DNA of 64,000 nucleotides from CAWJEL01 sp964647255 (GCA_964647255.1 CAZYGI010000014.1:4606-68605); one strand, 5' to 3'; counted from the first letter of the stretch, positions 1-9,978 are shown. The notes: generated from the sequence alone by a model not told the origin. Translations and numbers: made by a program.

Positions 1-1718
1 CGGGCCGAGGGCAGGCTCGGCGGCCGGCTGCCGCTGCTTCCCGCGCCGCCAGCACCCGACCAGCCGCTGCCGTAGTACGGCCTGGGCGAGTCGTAGGGGA
101 TCCACCAGGTCGGCGCCGGCATCGGGACGGACTCAAACTTGCGCATGAAGCTCCGCTCCAAGCCGAACGCAACCGCGTAGGGGAGGGAACGCTCAAAGAT
201 CGCGGCCGCGTCCTCGACCTTAGTGTACTTCTCCAGATTCTCAAGATAGCGCTTGAACGCCCGCCAGCGCGCCACCGCCTCAGACCCTTTTTCGGTGCGC
301 CGGGGCATGAACCGCGCCAGGACGATCAGGCCGACGCCGATCACCGCGGCCCCCAGCGGCACGCAGAACACGGCGTTGGAGAAGTTCGCCAACATGCCCA
401 CAAAGATGAAGCCGCCCACCAGCGCCAGGGCGAGGACCACCCCACCCAAACACCCGTAGGTCGTGCGCACCGTCTCGGGGTTGCGCTCGAAGTAACCTTC
501 CTGCACGACGGCGTCGTAAAGCTGCTTGCGGATCGTCGGAATCTCCGAGTAGAACTTGTTCTTTAGTTCCGACAGCTCGACCTCTTTGTCGCCGCCCTTG
601 AAGATCTTGTTGATGAGGGTCTGCTCGTAGGTGCGCAGCGCGCCCGTGTATCCTGACTTGCGCCGATAGACGAAGTCGGAAGAAGACCCAATGCCCATGA
701 ACCCAGGGGTTTTCACCTCTTCGATCTCCAGGACGCCGCGCCGCGCCAGGTCGAGCAACGTCGCCAGAATGTCCTGCAGGTCGGCGCTCTCGTCAATCAG
801 CGTGCCGACCATCCCTGCGGGCATGTCCGAGGGCGGCTCAGGCAGATAATCGGCGACGAGGCCCACCGGATGATCGCGGCCCTTGCGATACCACCAGAGG
901 TACAGCAGCACCGGCCCGCCGATCGCCAGCAGCCCACCCAACGACAGGAAGCCCAGGTTGAACACCGGTCCCCACCGCTGCTGGAACGCCTCTTGCTGTT
1001 GCTTGGCCGCTGCTGCGCTGTCGAGTTCTGACTGCCACGGCTGCGCCTGCCCGGCGACAATCCCGTGCGGCCACTCCGCGACGACCTCGACCTCCTCGCC
1101 GGACTGGATCGGCCCCTTCACTACGATCGTCGCGTCGCGCTGGCCGGGCTGGAAATTCGCCTGGCCTTCCTTGCCGTAGAGCCCGTAGTTGCTGAACGTG
1201 CCGTCACCCGGCGCGTGCAGCGTGATGGTCGAAGTCTGGGTGGGGAACGGATTGCCTGACGGGATCGCCTTCCAGTCAAGCTGATCCACGCCGTTGGCCG
1301 GATAGTAGCGCAGCGCGCCGACCACGTCGTAGGTGATGACGATGGTGCGCCGCGAGTCGCTGCTCGGCGGGAAGTTGTACCGGATCTTGGTGTCGCCGCC
1401 CTCCTGCCAGACACGGTAGGTGTACGGTTCGTCCGTCTGTGCAAGCTGGTATTCCGAGCCGCCCAGCTCGCTCACCTTGACGTTCGTGATGCCGGAAAGC
1501 CGATTCATGGCGATGGCGCGCTGCCCGTAGCGGAACGTGCCGTTGGTGAACACCAGTTCCTGGGTCTCGGTCACGCGCAGGTCGCCGTTAAGCTGCGGCG
1601 CGAGGTCCACATCGTAACGCTGCCAGTAGAGCGTCTTATCTTGGGCCTGGGCCACGCCCCCGAAGGCCAGGACAAGCACGAAGATCAACATCACTACGGA
1701 GAGCAACTTGCGGCTCAT
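1..1718 (-). CDS. DUF2207 domain membrane protein, C-terminus cut by window edge
   Basis: The frame opens with ATG at 1716-1718, preceded on the minus strand by an AAGGAG ribosome site, and stays open to the window edge (about 572 codons). I see an N-terminal hydrophobic signal segment ending near VAQAQ, then a beta-rich extracellular region of roughly 220 residues. A membrane segment follows near residue 256 and leads into the DYLPEPP motif typical of DUF2207. Two further membrane segments lie near residues 420-470, followed by the conserved cytoplasmic stretch with EKYTKVEDAAA and a Gly/Ser-rich tail. DUF2207 proteins are predicted surface or membrane proteins of unknown function. The gene runs in the same direction as the downstream-coordinate pullulanase but is separated from it by a terminator, so it is probably its own unit. 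Confidence 0.85.
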   Translation of the reverse strand, partial: MSRKLLSVVMLIFVLVLAFGGVAQAQDKTLYWQRYDVDLAPQLNGDLRVTETQELVFTNGTFRYGQRAIAMNRLSGITNVKVSELGGSEYQLAQTDEPYTYRVWQEGGDTKIRYNFPPSSDSRRTIVITYDVVGALRYYPANGVDQLDWKAIPSGNPFPTQTSTITLHAPGDGTFSNYGLYGKEGQANFQPGQRDATIVVKGPIQSGEEVEVVAEWPHGIVAGQAQPWQSELDSAAAAKQQQEAFQQRWGPVFNLGFLSLGGLLAIGGPVLLYLWWYRKGRDHPVGLVADYLPEPPSDMPAGMVGTLIDESADLQDILATLLDLARRGVLEIEEVKTPGFMGIGSSSDFVYRRKSGYTGALRTYEQTLINKIFKGGDKEVELSELKNKFYSEIPTIRKQLYDAVVQEGYFERNPETVRTTYGCLGGVVLALALVGGFIFVGMLANFSNAVFCVPLGAAVIGVGLIVLARFMPRRTEKGSEAVARWRAFKRYLENLEKYTKVEDAAAIFERSLPYAVAFGLERSFMRKFESVPMPAPTWWIPYDSPRPYYGSGWSGAGGAGSSGSRPPSLPSA

Positions 1719-1748
1719 AGGCTGCTCCTTATCACACCACCGGAAATC

Positions 1749-1777
1749 TGCATACAAACACGTCGCCACTTTATCAA
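1749..1777 (-). promoter_or_regulatory. Candidate sigma-A promoter for the DUF2207 gene
   Basis: On the minus strand, TTGATA (1772-1777) is followed by a 17-nt spacer and TATGCA (1749-1754), with TG just before the -10. The -35 matches consensus at 5 of 6 positions but the -10 is weak. It lies about 30 nt upstream of the ATG. Confidence 0.4.
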
Positions 1778-1934
1778 AGCATGATCCGCCCTGCCGGAAT
1801 TCCGTCCGACAAGCGGCTGACAGACATGCAGCATTACGACAAATGCGGCGCGTCGGTTGCAGGTAGGTGTTGGGCCGATGATAGCACGGCCCGGAAGGGG
1901 TGTCAACCGGTTTGCGAGGATGGGAAGATGTTCT

Positions 1935-1973
1935 CGGTTTTTTCCGGGCGGCTGGGCCGCCCGGAAAAAACCG
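1935..1973 (-). terminator. Strong terminator after the pullulanase gene
   Basis: Two perfect 18-bp arms flank a 3-nt loop. The arms consist of a GC-rich core (CCGGGCGGC) with outer A/T tracts, so the hairpin can work on both strands. It begins 12 nt past the pullulanase stop codon. Confidence 0.85.
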
Positions 1974-1985
1974 ATCCTGATTTGT

Positions 1986-4900
1986 TTACTGCATCGGCAG
2001 CAGATAGCCCGGTGTGCTCTGCAGGATCCAGACCTCGTAGCCTTTCGCGCCCAACTCCAAGAACTGATCGTCAGGCAGGTCTTTCGTGTCACCCTTGTGC
2101 AGGATGTAGGCCAGCTCGGTCGCGCCGGCGGTCAGCGGCACCTTGAAGACCACACCAAACGCGTCCGTGCCGGTCGGCAGGAACGGCGCGCCCCACGACA
2201 CGGAGCCGTCGAACCCGGTCCACATGTGCAGCCCCCAGCCGTCATAGTCGCCCGCCGTGCGGCGATAGTGAAGCATGGCGAAGCTCTCCGCCGCGCCACG
2301 CTGGGCGTAGACCGCTGCATCATCTGACTTCAGCCAGATCGCCTGGCTCTTCGCCGGGATGTAGCTGCGATCGGCGTCGGTGTCCTTCGTGTCGCCCTTG
2401 TGGATGATGAAGTTCACCGGCTTCGTTGGGTCGGCCAGCTTGATCTCAAAGATCGCGCCGTAGTCATCCGTGCCCGTGGGCTGCTTGGGCGCGCCCCACT
2501 GCGTCGCCTCGGTCGGGTCAATCGCATCGCCCCACAGGTGCAGGCCCCAGCCGGTGTAGTCGCCCGCCGGCCGGTTGTAGTGGATCACTGCATAGCCCGC
2601 GTCCACCGGTTCCGGTTCCACTTGCGTCACCACCGCCTCTTTCTGGGCCGACGCCAGCGTGCCGAACAGATCGTTGGCGATCGCCTTGAAGGTCAGCGTG
2701 GTGCTGATGGGCAGGCTGCTCACATCGTAGAAGACGCGGTATGGCGGATTAGCGTCCGTGCCGATGACCTGATACGCGCCGTTGCCCTGCTTGACGGCGA
2801 ACGTGACCTCGGCGTACCGGTCATTGGACAGGTTCACGGCGATCTCGGCGCGGCCGATCACTTTGCCGTCGGCGCCGGGTTGGGTGAAGCTGACCTGGAG
2901 CGGCGCGGCATCCGGGGCCGCGACGCCTTCCGGTGCGGCCTGCGCCAGGGTCGGCGCGGCCAGCGGCTTGCTCGCCCGGTAGATCACGAAGTTCAACGCG
3001 GGCACTTCCAGCGTGATTTGCTTGTCCCACCCCGTGGTGACCGCCGCAGCGCCCACCGGATAGACTGCGGTGAAGGCGGTGTTCGCCATGTAGGTGGGGA
3101 AGGTCACGCGCTGGGGCGTGGCCGCGTTGTTGAACGCCAGCACGTATTCCACCTTCTCGTCCCGGTCGAAGCGGGAGAAGGCGTACACACCAGCTTTGGC
3201 GCTGGAATAGCGATGGATCTGCGCGCCGCGGCGCAGCGCCAGGTTGTCCTGGTGGAGCTGGCCGAACTGCTTGAGCGCCCGGTAGAGCACGTGATCCGCG
3301 TCGAAGTTCGCGTCAGCCGTCGTCTTGTCGGTGCCCAGGAGATCCTCGGCGTTGTACGACGCGACCTGGCTGGGCATCATATCTTCGCGGCCCGCCTGGT
3401 CGCTGCCGCCGCCGACGAACCCCTGCTCATCCCCGTAGTAGGTGATCGGGAAGCCGCGGGTGAAGTACATCAGCGCGTAGCCCAACTTTTCACGCGCCAC
3501 CTTCTCGGCATCCGGCGCGTCCGGGAGCTGGGTCTGGAGTGCATAGCCCAGCCGGCCCAAGTCGTGGTTGCTGACGAACTTCGCCAGGCCCGCGGCGCTG
3601 CTGTCCGCGTCGGTGTAATAGTCGTCCGCGGCGAAAAGGTCGCGCAGCTTGTCCGTCGCCGCGCCCTGCACCGCAAAGCTGGTCGCCTGGCCCTGGAACG
3701 CGAAGTCCAGCACCGCCGGCAGCTTGCCCTGTGTCGTGTAGACGCTCGTGAAGGCCGGATCGCCGTCGTACACCTCGCCGAACATGAAGAAATCCGCCTT
3801 GCCCTTGGACTGGGCGTAGCTCATCAGGGCGGGGCCGAACTTCTGCCAGAATTCGAGGTTGACGTGCTTGACCGTGTCAAGCCGGAAGCCATCGGCCCCG
3901 GCGTCAATCCACTGCTTGTAAACGTCAATCCAGCCGTTGACGACCGCGGGCTGCTCGGTGAACACGTCGTCCAGCCCGTAGAAGTCGCCGTACTGCGAGT
4001 TCTCCCCGCGGAAGGTGGAGTTGCCTCGGTTGTGGTAATAGATCGGGTTGTTCAGCCAGGCCGGGTTCTTGATCGTCCGGTCGGCGTCGGTCGCGAAGAT
4101 GGGCACGTAGGGGAAGCTCGTCGCCGCGTCCAGCGCCGGGAAGGTGTCCTTTCCGGCGTAATCCCGGTCATCGAAGACCTTGCCGGCCGCATCCCGGTAC
4201 GGGTAATCCGCCTTGCTGCGATAGGTCGTCTGCCCGCCCTGGTATTGGATCACGTCAGCCGTGGCGTTGACGACGATGTCCAGATAGACCTTGATCCCGC
4301 GCTGATGCGCTGCGGCGATGAAGGTGTTGAAATCCGCGCGGGTCCCCAGGTGCGGATCCACGTTGAGGAAGTCCGTGCCCCAGTAGCCGTGGTAGCCCGC
4401 GGTCGAGCCGGCGATCGTGCCGTCACCTTGGACCGCCTTGTTCACCACCGGCGGGGTGATCCAGAGTGCGTTGACTCCCATCCCCGAGAGGTAGTCCAGC
4501 TTCTCGGTCAGGCCCAGCAGGTCGCCGCCGTGGTAGTAGCCGGTGCTCGTGGGCAGGAAGCCGTGCCGCAGCGTGTCGGTCACCGTCGTCCCGCCCGCAT
4601 CGGCGCCGAAGTCATTGGCCGTACTGCCGTTGGCGAAACGATCGGGAAGGACGAAGTAGAAGCGGCTATCGTCCGCGGCGTACTGGATGGGCGCACGCAC
4701 CAGCGCCTTGTCCTCATCGCTGGGCGCGACCGGCCCGAGCGGCGCGTTCTTGAAGACCGGGAAGAGCCAGGTGCGGTACGGGAGCCGCTCCTTCTCGACA
4801 AAGACCGCCGTGGTGCGCGCCGGGACGGTGAACGCGCCGGTCGCTTTATCGAAGGTCGCGGTCTTGACGACCGGATCGGCGCCGGACGCCTGGATCGGAT

Positions 4901-7900
4901 GCAGCGTGTACGCGTGCCCGGCAAAGTCACTGGCGGCGTAGGTCTGCGCCTCGTCGTTAGCGTTGAAGAGCACGACGATGTTGTCGTACGCCGGATCAAT
5001 ATTCTTGAAGCCAGTGTCGGCCAGCCGTTCGACGATCAGCCCTGAGAGCTGATCGGGGCCGGTGTTGTAGAAGCGGACGACTGCCTCGATCTGCTGCGCG
5101 GTTTGCAACCGGAAGAGCGGCGAGCTCTTGCGGATCTTCAGCCAATCCTGGAAGACCGCCATGCTCTGCTCGATGTCGGCCTGGGCGGGCTTCAGCGCCG
5201 CGCTCGCCAGCAGCGGTTTCATCTTGTCCCAGTTCGACTGGTTATCCCCGGCGAGCGGCAGGCCCACGCCGAAGTTATTCGACTGGTAGGTGAAGTCGAG
5301 CTTATTGAACCAGTCGCCGGAGTTGTAGCTGTTGCGGTCCAGCGACTTGGAGCGCAGGATCTCGGAGCCTGCGTGGAAGAACGGCACGCCCTGGCTCAGC
5401 GCGGCCAGGCTCAGCCCCAGCTCCTGGATGCGCACCCGGTCGGCCATGCCGGTGGCGACCGGCGCGCGGTAGATGTTGTTGTCGTAGAGCGTCTGATTAT
5501 CGTGCGCCTCGACGTAGACGATGTTCTCCTGCGGATCTTTCGTGTACCCCGCCGGCGCACCATTGTAGGTCACGTCCTTGCCGCTGACGACCGCGCCGGT
5601 GCGATCCACGAACTGGTAGTCGGCCAGGTTGCCGGCCAGACCCACGCGAAGCTGATCCTGGAACAGAAGCAGCCGGGCCTTGACATCGTTCGCCGCCCCC
5701 TGGTCATAGCCGTTCGGATCGAAGGAGAGGCCGTTGCTGAAGCCCTGCTCTTCGAGGTCCGTATTGCCGTTGCGGGTCGGGCTGCCGCCGCGCACTGCGT
5801 CGCGCAGCCGGTCGTTGAAGGTGCCGATGCCCGTGCCGGCCAGGTTGATCTGGGTCGCATTAACCCCGCGAGCGTTGTCCGCGACCTCACCAAAATTCCA
5901 GCCTTCACCGTAGAGGTAGACCGCCTTGCCGTCCACGCCGTCCGTGGCCGGGGTCAGTGCGTCCAGCGCCTGGCGCACCTTGAGCATGTTGGAGACCATG
6001 TGATGGCCCATCAGGTCGAATCGGAAGCCGTCCACCTTGTAGTACTTCGCCCAGGTCACCACCGAATCCACCATGAGCTTCTCCATCATGGCGTGTTCGG
6101 TCGCGGTGTTAGCGCAGCAGGTGCTATTGGTGACCTTGCCGCTGTCGTCCAGGCGATGGTAGTAACCCGGTACAATGCGGTCGAGGACCGAATTCTCGCT
6201 CTGTCCGCTGGCGTTGGTGTGGTTGTACACCACGTCCATCACCACACGCAGCTTGCTGGCATTGAGCGCCTGCACCATCTCGCGGAACTCGCCGATGCGG
6301 GTCGTGCCGTCGGGGTTCGTGGCGTAGCTGCCCTCGGGCGTCGTGTAGTGCAGCGGATCGTAACCCCAGTTGAAGCCATCCTTATCTACCGTGGCGCCCA
6401 CCGCGGCCTGCTGCTGATCGGAGTCGGCCGGGTAGGTCGCCAGCACGGCCGGGTCCGGCGCCTGCCACTGCGACTTGTCCTCGTTGACGCTGGCGATGTC
6501 GAAGACCGGCAGGAGATGGACGTGCGTCAGCCCGGCGTCGGCCAGCGCTTTCAGGTGCTTCATGCCGTCCGAGTCGGCCACGGTGAACGCCTTGTAGGTC
6601 CCGCGGTAAGCTTCGGGCACGGTCAGGTCGTTGGCGCTGAAGTCGCGCACGTGCAGCTCGTAGATGCTGATGTCCTCCGGCGCGGCCAGCGGCGGCTTGA
6701 CGCTCGCGTCCCAGCCGGCCGGTTTGAGCGCCGCATCGGCCAGGTCCACGATCTGGCTGCGCTTGCTGTTGGTCGAGAGGCTGAGCGAATACGGATCCGT
6801 GACGACGTTTGTCACGATCTTGCCGGTGGTCGGGGCGAAAACCTTGACGATATACGAGTAATACGTGCCCTTCCAGTCCGCCTGGCCGGTGATGCTCCAG
6901 ACGCCTGTCGCCGGGTCCAGGGTCATGAGCCGCTCCACCTCGATCTCGACGGAGCCGGACTTGATGTATTGCAGCAAGACGACCGACTGGGCCGTCGGCG
7001 CCCACAGTTTTAGCGTGGGTGCACCGTCCTTCCAGGTCACGCCCAGGTCGCCGTCATAGGTGTAGAGGTCATCCAGCACGCCGGGGATCTGGAGGCCGGT
7101 GGCGTCCAGCACCTTGCTATCCGGGCCGGCCACAGAGACGGCGAACTGCCCCTTCAGGATGTCAGGGACCTTCGCCAGGTCGGCTGCGGCGATCTTGAGC
7201 GCACCATAGCCGGCCAACTGCGGGAACTTCGCCTTGATCGCGTCGCCCAGCCCGGCCGGGTCGTAGGTAAGTGCAAGGGTCTGCCCGCCCGTCACGCCCG
7301 CATCCTCCAGCGCCAGCCCGGCGTTGGCGTCGTAGTGGAGCGTGTACGTGTTAGCGCCCGTGGTCGCCGCGGCCCAGGCGATCGTGTCGCGGCTCACCCA
7401 GTGCGCCTGCTGCTTGGTCAGATCGCCGACCTTGCCGCCGGAAAGCTCAGCAAGCGCGATCGCGGGTGAGGTGTACTGCGTCCCCGTCCCCTGGCCCAGC
7501 CAGATCTCAAAACCCTTGTCGGCCAGGGCCAGCGATTGATCGGGGCCGGGGTCTTTCGTGTCGCCCTTATGAACAATGTAGTTCAAGGTCGCCGGGTTTG
7601 CGGTCAGGCGCACCTTCCAGTAAATGCCGTAGTCGTCGGCGCCCGCGGGCTGGAGCGGATTGCCCCAGGTGACGTCCGGCTCGGCCGAATCGCCCCAGAC
7701 ATGCAGCCCCCAGCCGGCGTAATCGCTTTTGACACGGCGGTAGTGCAGCAGCGCAACCCCCTCGGCCGCGCCGCGCTGGGCGTAGACCTTCGCATTGCCC
7801 GACCGGAGCCAGACCGCGTAAGCGTCCGCCGGGGTGTAGCTGCGGTCGGCGTCCGGATCCTTGACGTCGCCTTTGTGGACGATGAAGTTGACCGGCTTGG

Positions 7901-9725
7901 TCGGGTCCGCCAGCTTGATCTCGTAATAGGCGCCGTAGTCATCCGTGCCGGTCGGCAGCTTGGGCGCGCCCCACTGCGTCGCCTCGGTCGGGTCAATGGC
8001 ATCGCCCCACAGGTGCAGGCCCCAGCCGGTGTAGTCGCCGTCGGCCCGCTTGTAGTGGATCACCGTCTTCTTGAGCGCGTCGGCGCGCGAGCCGTGGTTG
8101 GCCGCATCGCCCTGCACCAGCCAGTTCTCCGGGATCTTTGTCGCGTAGAAGCTGCGGTCGGACGGCGTGTCCTTGTCGTTGCCCTTGTGGATAATGAAGT
8201 TGATCGGCTTGGTGGCATCCTTCAGCTTGATGGCGACGTACTTGCCGTAGTCATCCTGGCCGGTGAACAGCTTCGGCTCGCCCCAGGAGGTGCCCTCGGC
8301 CGGGTCAATCGCATCGCCCCATAGGTGCAGACCCCAGCCATCGTAGTCGCCACCGGGCCGGGTGTAATGGATCACCGCATAATCCGGCAGCTTGACGGGC
8401 GGCGCGACGGTCTCGATCGTCAAGATATGCGTGGCTGCGTCGTAGGTGAACGTCACCGGATCGCCGGCGGTCGCCACGGTGAACGCGTAGTTCGCGCCGC
8501 CCGGCTCGCCGCCCTGGCCGTAATTCACGTCCCAACCTTCGTTGATCGCGACCTTCGCCTCGTAGCTGCCGGCCGGAATCTTGGTCGTGGTGAAGCTGTA
8601 GCTGCCGTCGCCCTCCGGATCCTGCAGCCAGGAGCGGAGACAGCCCGGATCCCAGTCGCCGGCGCAGCCCATCGCCTTCTGATACGAGCCCGGCACGGTG
8701 GCGATCACCTTGCCGACGTTATCGGCCACCCAATGCGACTTGTGATCGTAGTAAAACTTGACCTTGCCCGCCGTTGCCAATGTCAGCGGGATATTCGCGC
8801 CGCCAAGCTGGGCGTTGGCGCCGTAGCTCACGTCCCAACTGTTGTTCAGCGCGACCTTGTACTCGAAGCTGCCCGCGGGCAGGTCGAAGGTCGCCTGCCA
8901 GACGTCGTCATTTGCGTCGTAGGTCAGCTCGGTGTTGGGGCACGCCGGATCCCAGTCGCCCGCGCAGCCGATCTCGCTTTGCAGGCTGCCCACCAGCGCA
9001 ACCGTGTAGGTCGGCAGCGGCGCCGCAGCGGTGATCGTCAGCACGTGCGTCGCCGAGTCGTAGGTGAACGTCACCTGCTCGCCGTCCTTGACGGTGAACG
9101 CGAGGTTCGGGCCGCCCTGCTCGCCGCCCACGCCGTAATTGATGTCCCAACTCTCGTTGAGGGCAACCTTCGCCTCGTAGGCCCCGGCCGGGATCGCGAC
9201 GGTGGAGAAGGTGTAGATCCCGCCCACATCCGGCCCCTTGAGCAGCGACTTCAGGCAGTCCGGCTGCCAATCGCCGGAGCAGCCGATCTTGCTCTGGTAG
9301 TTGCCAGGCACCGAGGCGATCACCTTGTTGGCGTTATCGGCAACGTAATGATCGGTCGCGTCGTAGTACCAAGTGACGCCCTTGCCATCGGCCGAGACGG
9401 TAAACGGCACGTTGCTGGCAGGGTAGGCTTTCGACCAGTCCCCGTCCTCGACGATCTTGTACTCGTAGTTGCCTGCGGGCACAGCCGCCGAAAACTTCCA
9501 GACCTCGTCATTGTTCGCGTCGGCCAGGTTGGTTAACGCGTCGTTGTTCGACCAATCGGCGCCGCCGATCTCGCTCTCGAAACTCCCTGCGACATTGACC
9601 TGGGTCAGCGCGGGCGCAGCCGGCGCGGCAGGCTGGGCTGCGCTCAGCGGCGAGGCCGCGATCACCAGCATCGTCAGGATCGTGAATAGTGAGAATAACC
9701 GGGTTCTACGGCTGCTGCTTTGCAT
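1986..9725 (-). CDS. Giant secreted bifunctional pullulanase / alpha-amylase (two GH13 domains)
   Basis: The 2579-residue protein should cleave alpha-1,6 and alpha-1,4 bonds of starch or glycogen outside the cell. The ATG at 9723-9725 follows AAAGGAG with good spacing. Order seen: signal peptide (1-30); about four pullulanase X25-type beta domains (40-440); three CBM41 modules with WGLHLWGDA motifs (448-755); CBM48 (about 888-980); first GH13 of pullulanase type with DVVYNHT (1163), GFRFDLMGHH (1235), GEGWNFGE (1272) and EAHDN (1405); second GH13 of amylase type from 1687 with GFRLDTVKH (1947), FGEVYDGD (1982) and SNHD (2052); an Ig-like domain; two more CBM41 (2377 to the end). In the second GH13, region I reads DIVVNATADV, so the usual His after Asn is Ala. 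No sortase or membrane anchor is visible at the C-terminus. The two-catalytic-domain design resembles type II amylopullulanases. Confidence 0.93.
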   Translation of the reverse strand: MQSSSRRTRLFSLFTILTMLVIAASPLSAAQPAAPAAPALTQVNVAGSFESEIGGADWSNNDALTNLADANNDEVWKFSAAVPAGNYEYKIVEDGDWSKAYPASNVPFTVSADGKGVTWYYDATDHYVADNANKVIASVPGNYQSKIGCSGDWQPDCLKSLLKGPDVGGIYTFSTVAIPAGAYEAKVALNESWDINYGVGGEQGGPNLAFTVKDGEQVTFTYDSATHVLTITAAAPLPTYTVALVGSLQSEIGCAGDWDPACPNTELTYDANDDVWQATFDLPAGSFEYKVALNNSWDVSYGANAQLGGANIPLTLATAGKVKFYYDHKSHWVADNVGKVIATVPGSYQKAMGCAGDWDPGCLRSWLQDPEGDGSYSFTTTKIPAGSYEAKVAINEGWDVNYGQGGEPGGANYAFTVATAGDPVTFTYDAATHILTIETVAPPVKLPDYAVIHYTRPGGDYDGWGLHLWGDAIDPAEGTSWGEPKLFTGQDDYGKYVAIKLKDATKPINFIIHKGNDKDTPSDRSFYATKIPENWLVQGDAANHGSRADALKKTVIHYKRADGDYTGWGLHLWGDAIDPTEATQWGAPKLPTGTDDYGAYYEIKLADPTKPVNFIVHKGDVKDPDADRSYTPADAYAVWLRSGNAKVYAQRGAAEGVALLHYRRVKSDYAGWGLHVWGDSAEPDVTWGNPLQPAGADDYGIYWKVRLTANPATLNYIVHKGDTKDPGPDQSLALADKGFEIWLGQGTGTQYTSPAIALAELSGGKVGDLTKQQAHWVSRDTIAWAAATTGANTYTLHYDANAGLALEDAGVTGGQTLALTYDPAGLGDAIKAKFPQLAGYGALKIAAADLAKVPDILKGQFAVSVAGPDSKVLDATGLQIPGVLDDLYTYDGDLGVTWKDGAPTLKLWAPTAQSVVLLQYIKSGSVEIEVERLMTLDPATGVWSITGQADWKGTYYSYIVKVFAPTTGKIVTNVVTDPYSLSLSTNSKRSQIVDLADAALKPAGWDASVKPPLAAPEDISIYELHVRDFSANDLTVPEAYRGTYKAFTVADSDGMKHLKALADAGLTHVHLLPVFDIASVNEDKSQWQAPDPAVLATYPADSDQQQAAVGATVDKDGFNWGYDPLHYTTPEGSYATNPDGTTRIGEFREMVQALNASKLRVVMDVVYNHTNASGQSENSVLDRIVPGYYHRLDDSGKVTNSTCCANTATEHAMMEKLMVDSVVTWAKYYKVDGFRFDLMGHHMVSNMLKVRQALDALTPATDGVDGKAVYLYGEGWNFGEVADNARGVNATQINLAGTGIGTFNDRLRDAVRGGSPTRNGNTDLEEQGFSNGLSFDPNGYDQGAANDVKARLLLFQDQLRVGLAGNLADYQFVDRTGAVVSGKDVTYNGAPAGYTKDPQENIVYVEAHDNQTLYDNNIYRAPVATGMADRVRIQELGLSLAALSQGVPFFHAGSEILRSKSLDRNSYNSGDWFNKLDFTYQSNNFGVGLPLAGDNQSNWDKMKPLLASAALKPAQADIEQSMAVFQDWLKIRKSSPLFRLQTAQQIEAVVRFYNTGPDQLSGLIVERLADTGFKNIDPAYDNIVVLFNANDEAQTYAASDFAGHAYTLHPIQASGADPVVKTATFDKATGAFTVPARTTAVFVEKERLPYRTWLFPVFKNAPLGPVAPSDEDKALVRAPIQYAADDSRFYFVLPDRFANGSTANDFGADAGGTTVTDTLRHGFLPTSTGYYHGGDLLGLTEKLDYLSGMGVNALWITPPVVNKAVQGDGTIAGSTAGYHGYWGTDFLNVDPHLGTRADFNTFIAAAHQRGIKVYLDIVVNATADVIQYQGGQTTYRSKADYPYRDAAGKVFDDRDYAGKDTFPALDAATSFPYVPIFATDADRTIKNPAWLNNPIYYHNRGNSTFRGENSQYGDFYGLDDVFTEQPAVVNGWIDVYKQWIDAGADGFRLDTVKHVNLEFWQKFGPALMSYAQSKGKADFFMFGEVYDGDPAFTSVYTTQGKLPAVLDFAFQGQATSFAVQGAATDKLRDLFAADDYYTDADSSAAGLAKFVSNHDLGRLGYALQTQLPDAPDAEKVAREKLGYALMYFTRGFPITYYGDEQGFVGGGSDQAGREDMMPSQVASYNAEDLLGTDKTTADANFDADHVLYRALKQFGQLHQDNLALRRGAQIHRYSSAKAGVYAFSRFDRDEKVEYVLAFNNAATPQRVTFPTYMANTAFTAVYPVGAAAVTTGWDKQITLEVPALNFVIYRASKPLAAPTLAQAAPEGVAAPDAAPLQVSFTQPGADGKVIGRAEIAVNLSNDRYAEVTFAVKQGNGAYQVIGTDANPPYRVFYDVSSLPISTTLTFKAIANDLFGTLASAQKEAVVTQVEPEPVDAGYAVIHYNRPAGDYTGWGLHLWGDAIDPTEATQWGAPKQPTGTDDYGAIFEIKLADPTKPVNFIIHKGDTKDTDADRSYIPAKSQAIWLKSDDAAVYAQRGAAESFAMLHYRRTAGDYDGWGLHMWTGFDGSVSWGAPFLPTGTDAFGVVFKVPLTAGATELAYILHKGDTKDLPDDQFLELGAKGYEVWILQSTPGYLLPMQ

Positions 9726-9776
9726 GGGACACTCCTTTGGGTGGATGAGGAACAGAAACAGCGGCAAACGCCGAAC

Positions 9777-9814
9777 AAAAAAGGCCGCTGACTCCAAACC
9801 GGAGCCGTGGCCTT
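9777..9814 (-). terminator. Rho-independent terminator or attenuator upstream of the pullulanase
   Basis: On the minus strand a GC-rich hairpin (outer arms AAGGCC/GGCCTT, inner arms CTCC/GGAG) is followed by TTTTTT. It sits about 50 nt before the pullulanase ATG and about 160 nt after the DUF2892 stop. It may end DUF2892 transcription or act as a leader attenuator of the pullulanase. Confidence 0.65.
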
Positions 9815-9924
9815 CTCAATCTGATAACGGCGAAAGATGCCAGCACACCGATGTCATGGCAGACCTCTTACTTCAACGCTGGAGCAAGTTCTTCAGGGTT
9901 GCTGAGCTCGCGTCACTCGCAACA

Positions 9925-9961
9925 TACGCCGGAGGCGCGCATCACAAGCGCCCCCGGCGTA
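9925..9961 (-). terminator. Hairpin after the DUF2892 gene
   Basis: Inverted arms of about 13-14 nt, starting TACGCCGG, with a 9-nt loop begin 18 nt downstream of the DUF2892 stop. There is no T tract, so termination is uncertain. Confidence 0.4.
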
Positions 9962-9978
9962 CAGGTGCGCCGCACCGG

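Noticed and set aside
2400..5045. An 881-codon open frame on the plus strand opposite the pullulanase
   Set aside because: It is rich in Arg, Val and Gly, has no recognisable domain and lies antisense to a well-supported gene. GC-rich codon bias keeps the opposite frame open; the same holds for 5103-7013, 7536-8324 and 8325-9536.
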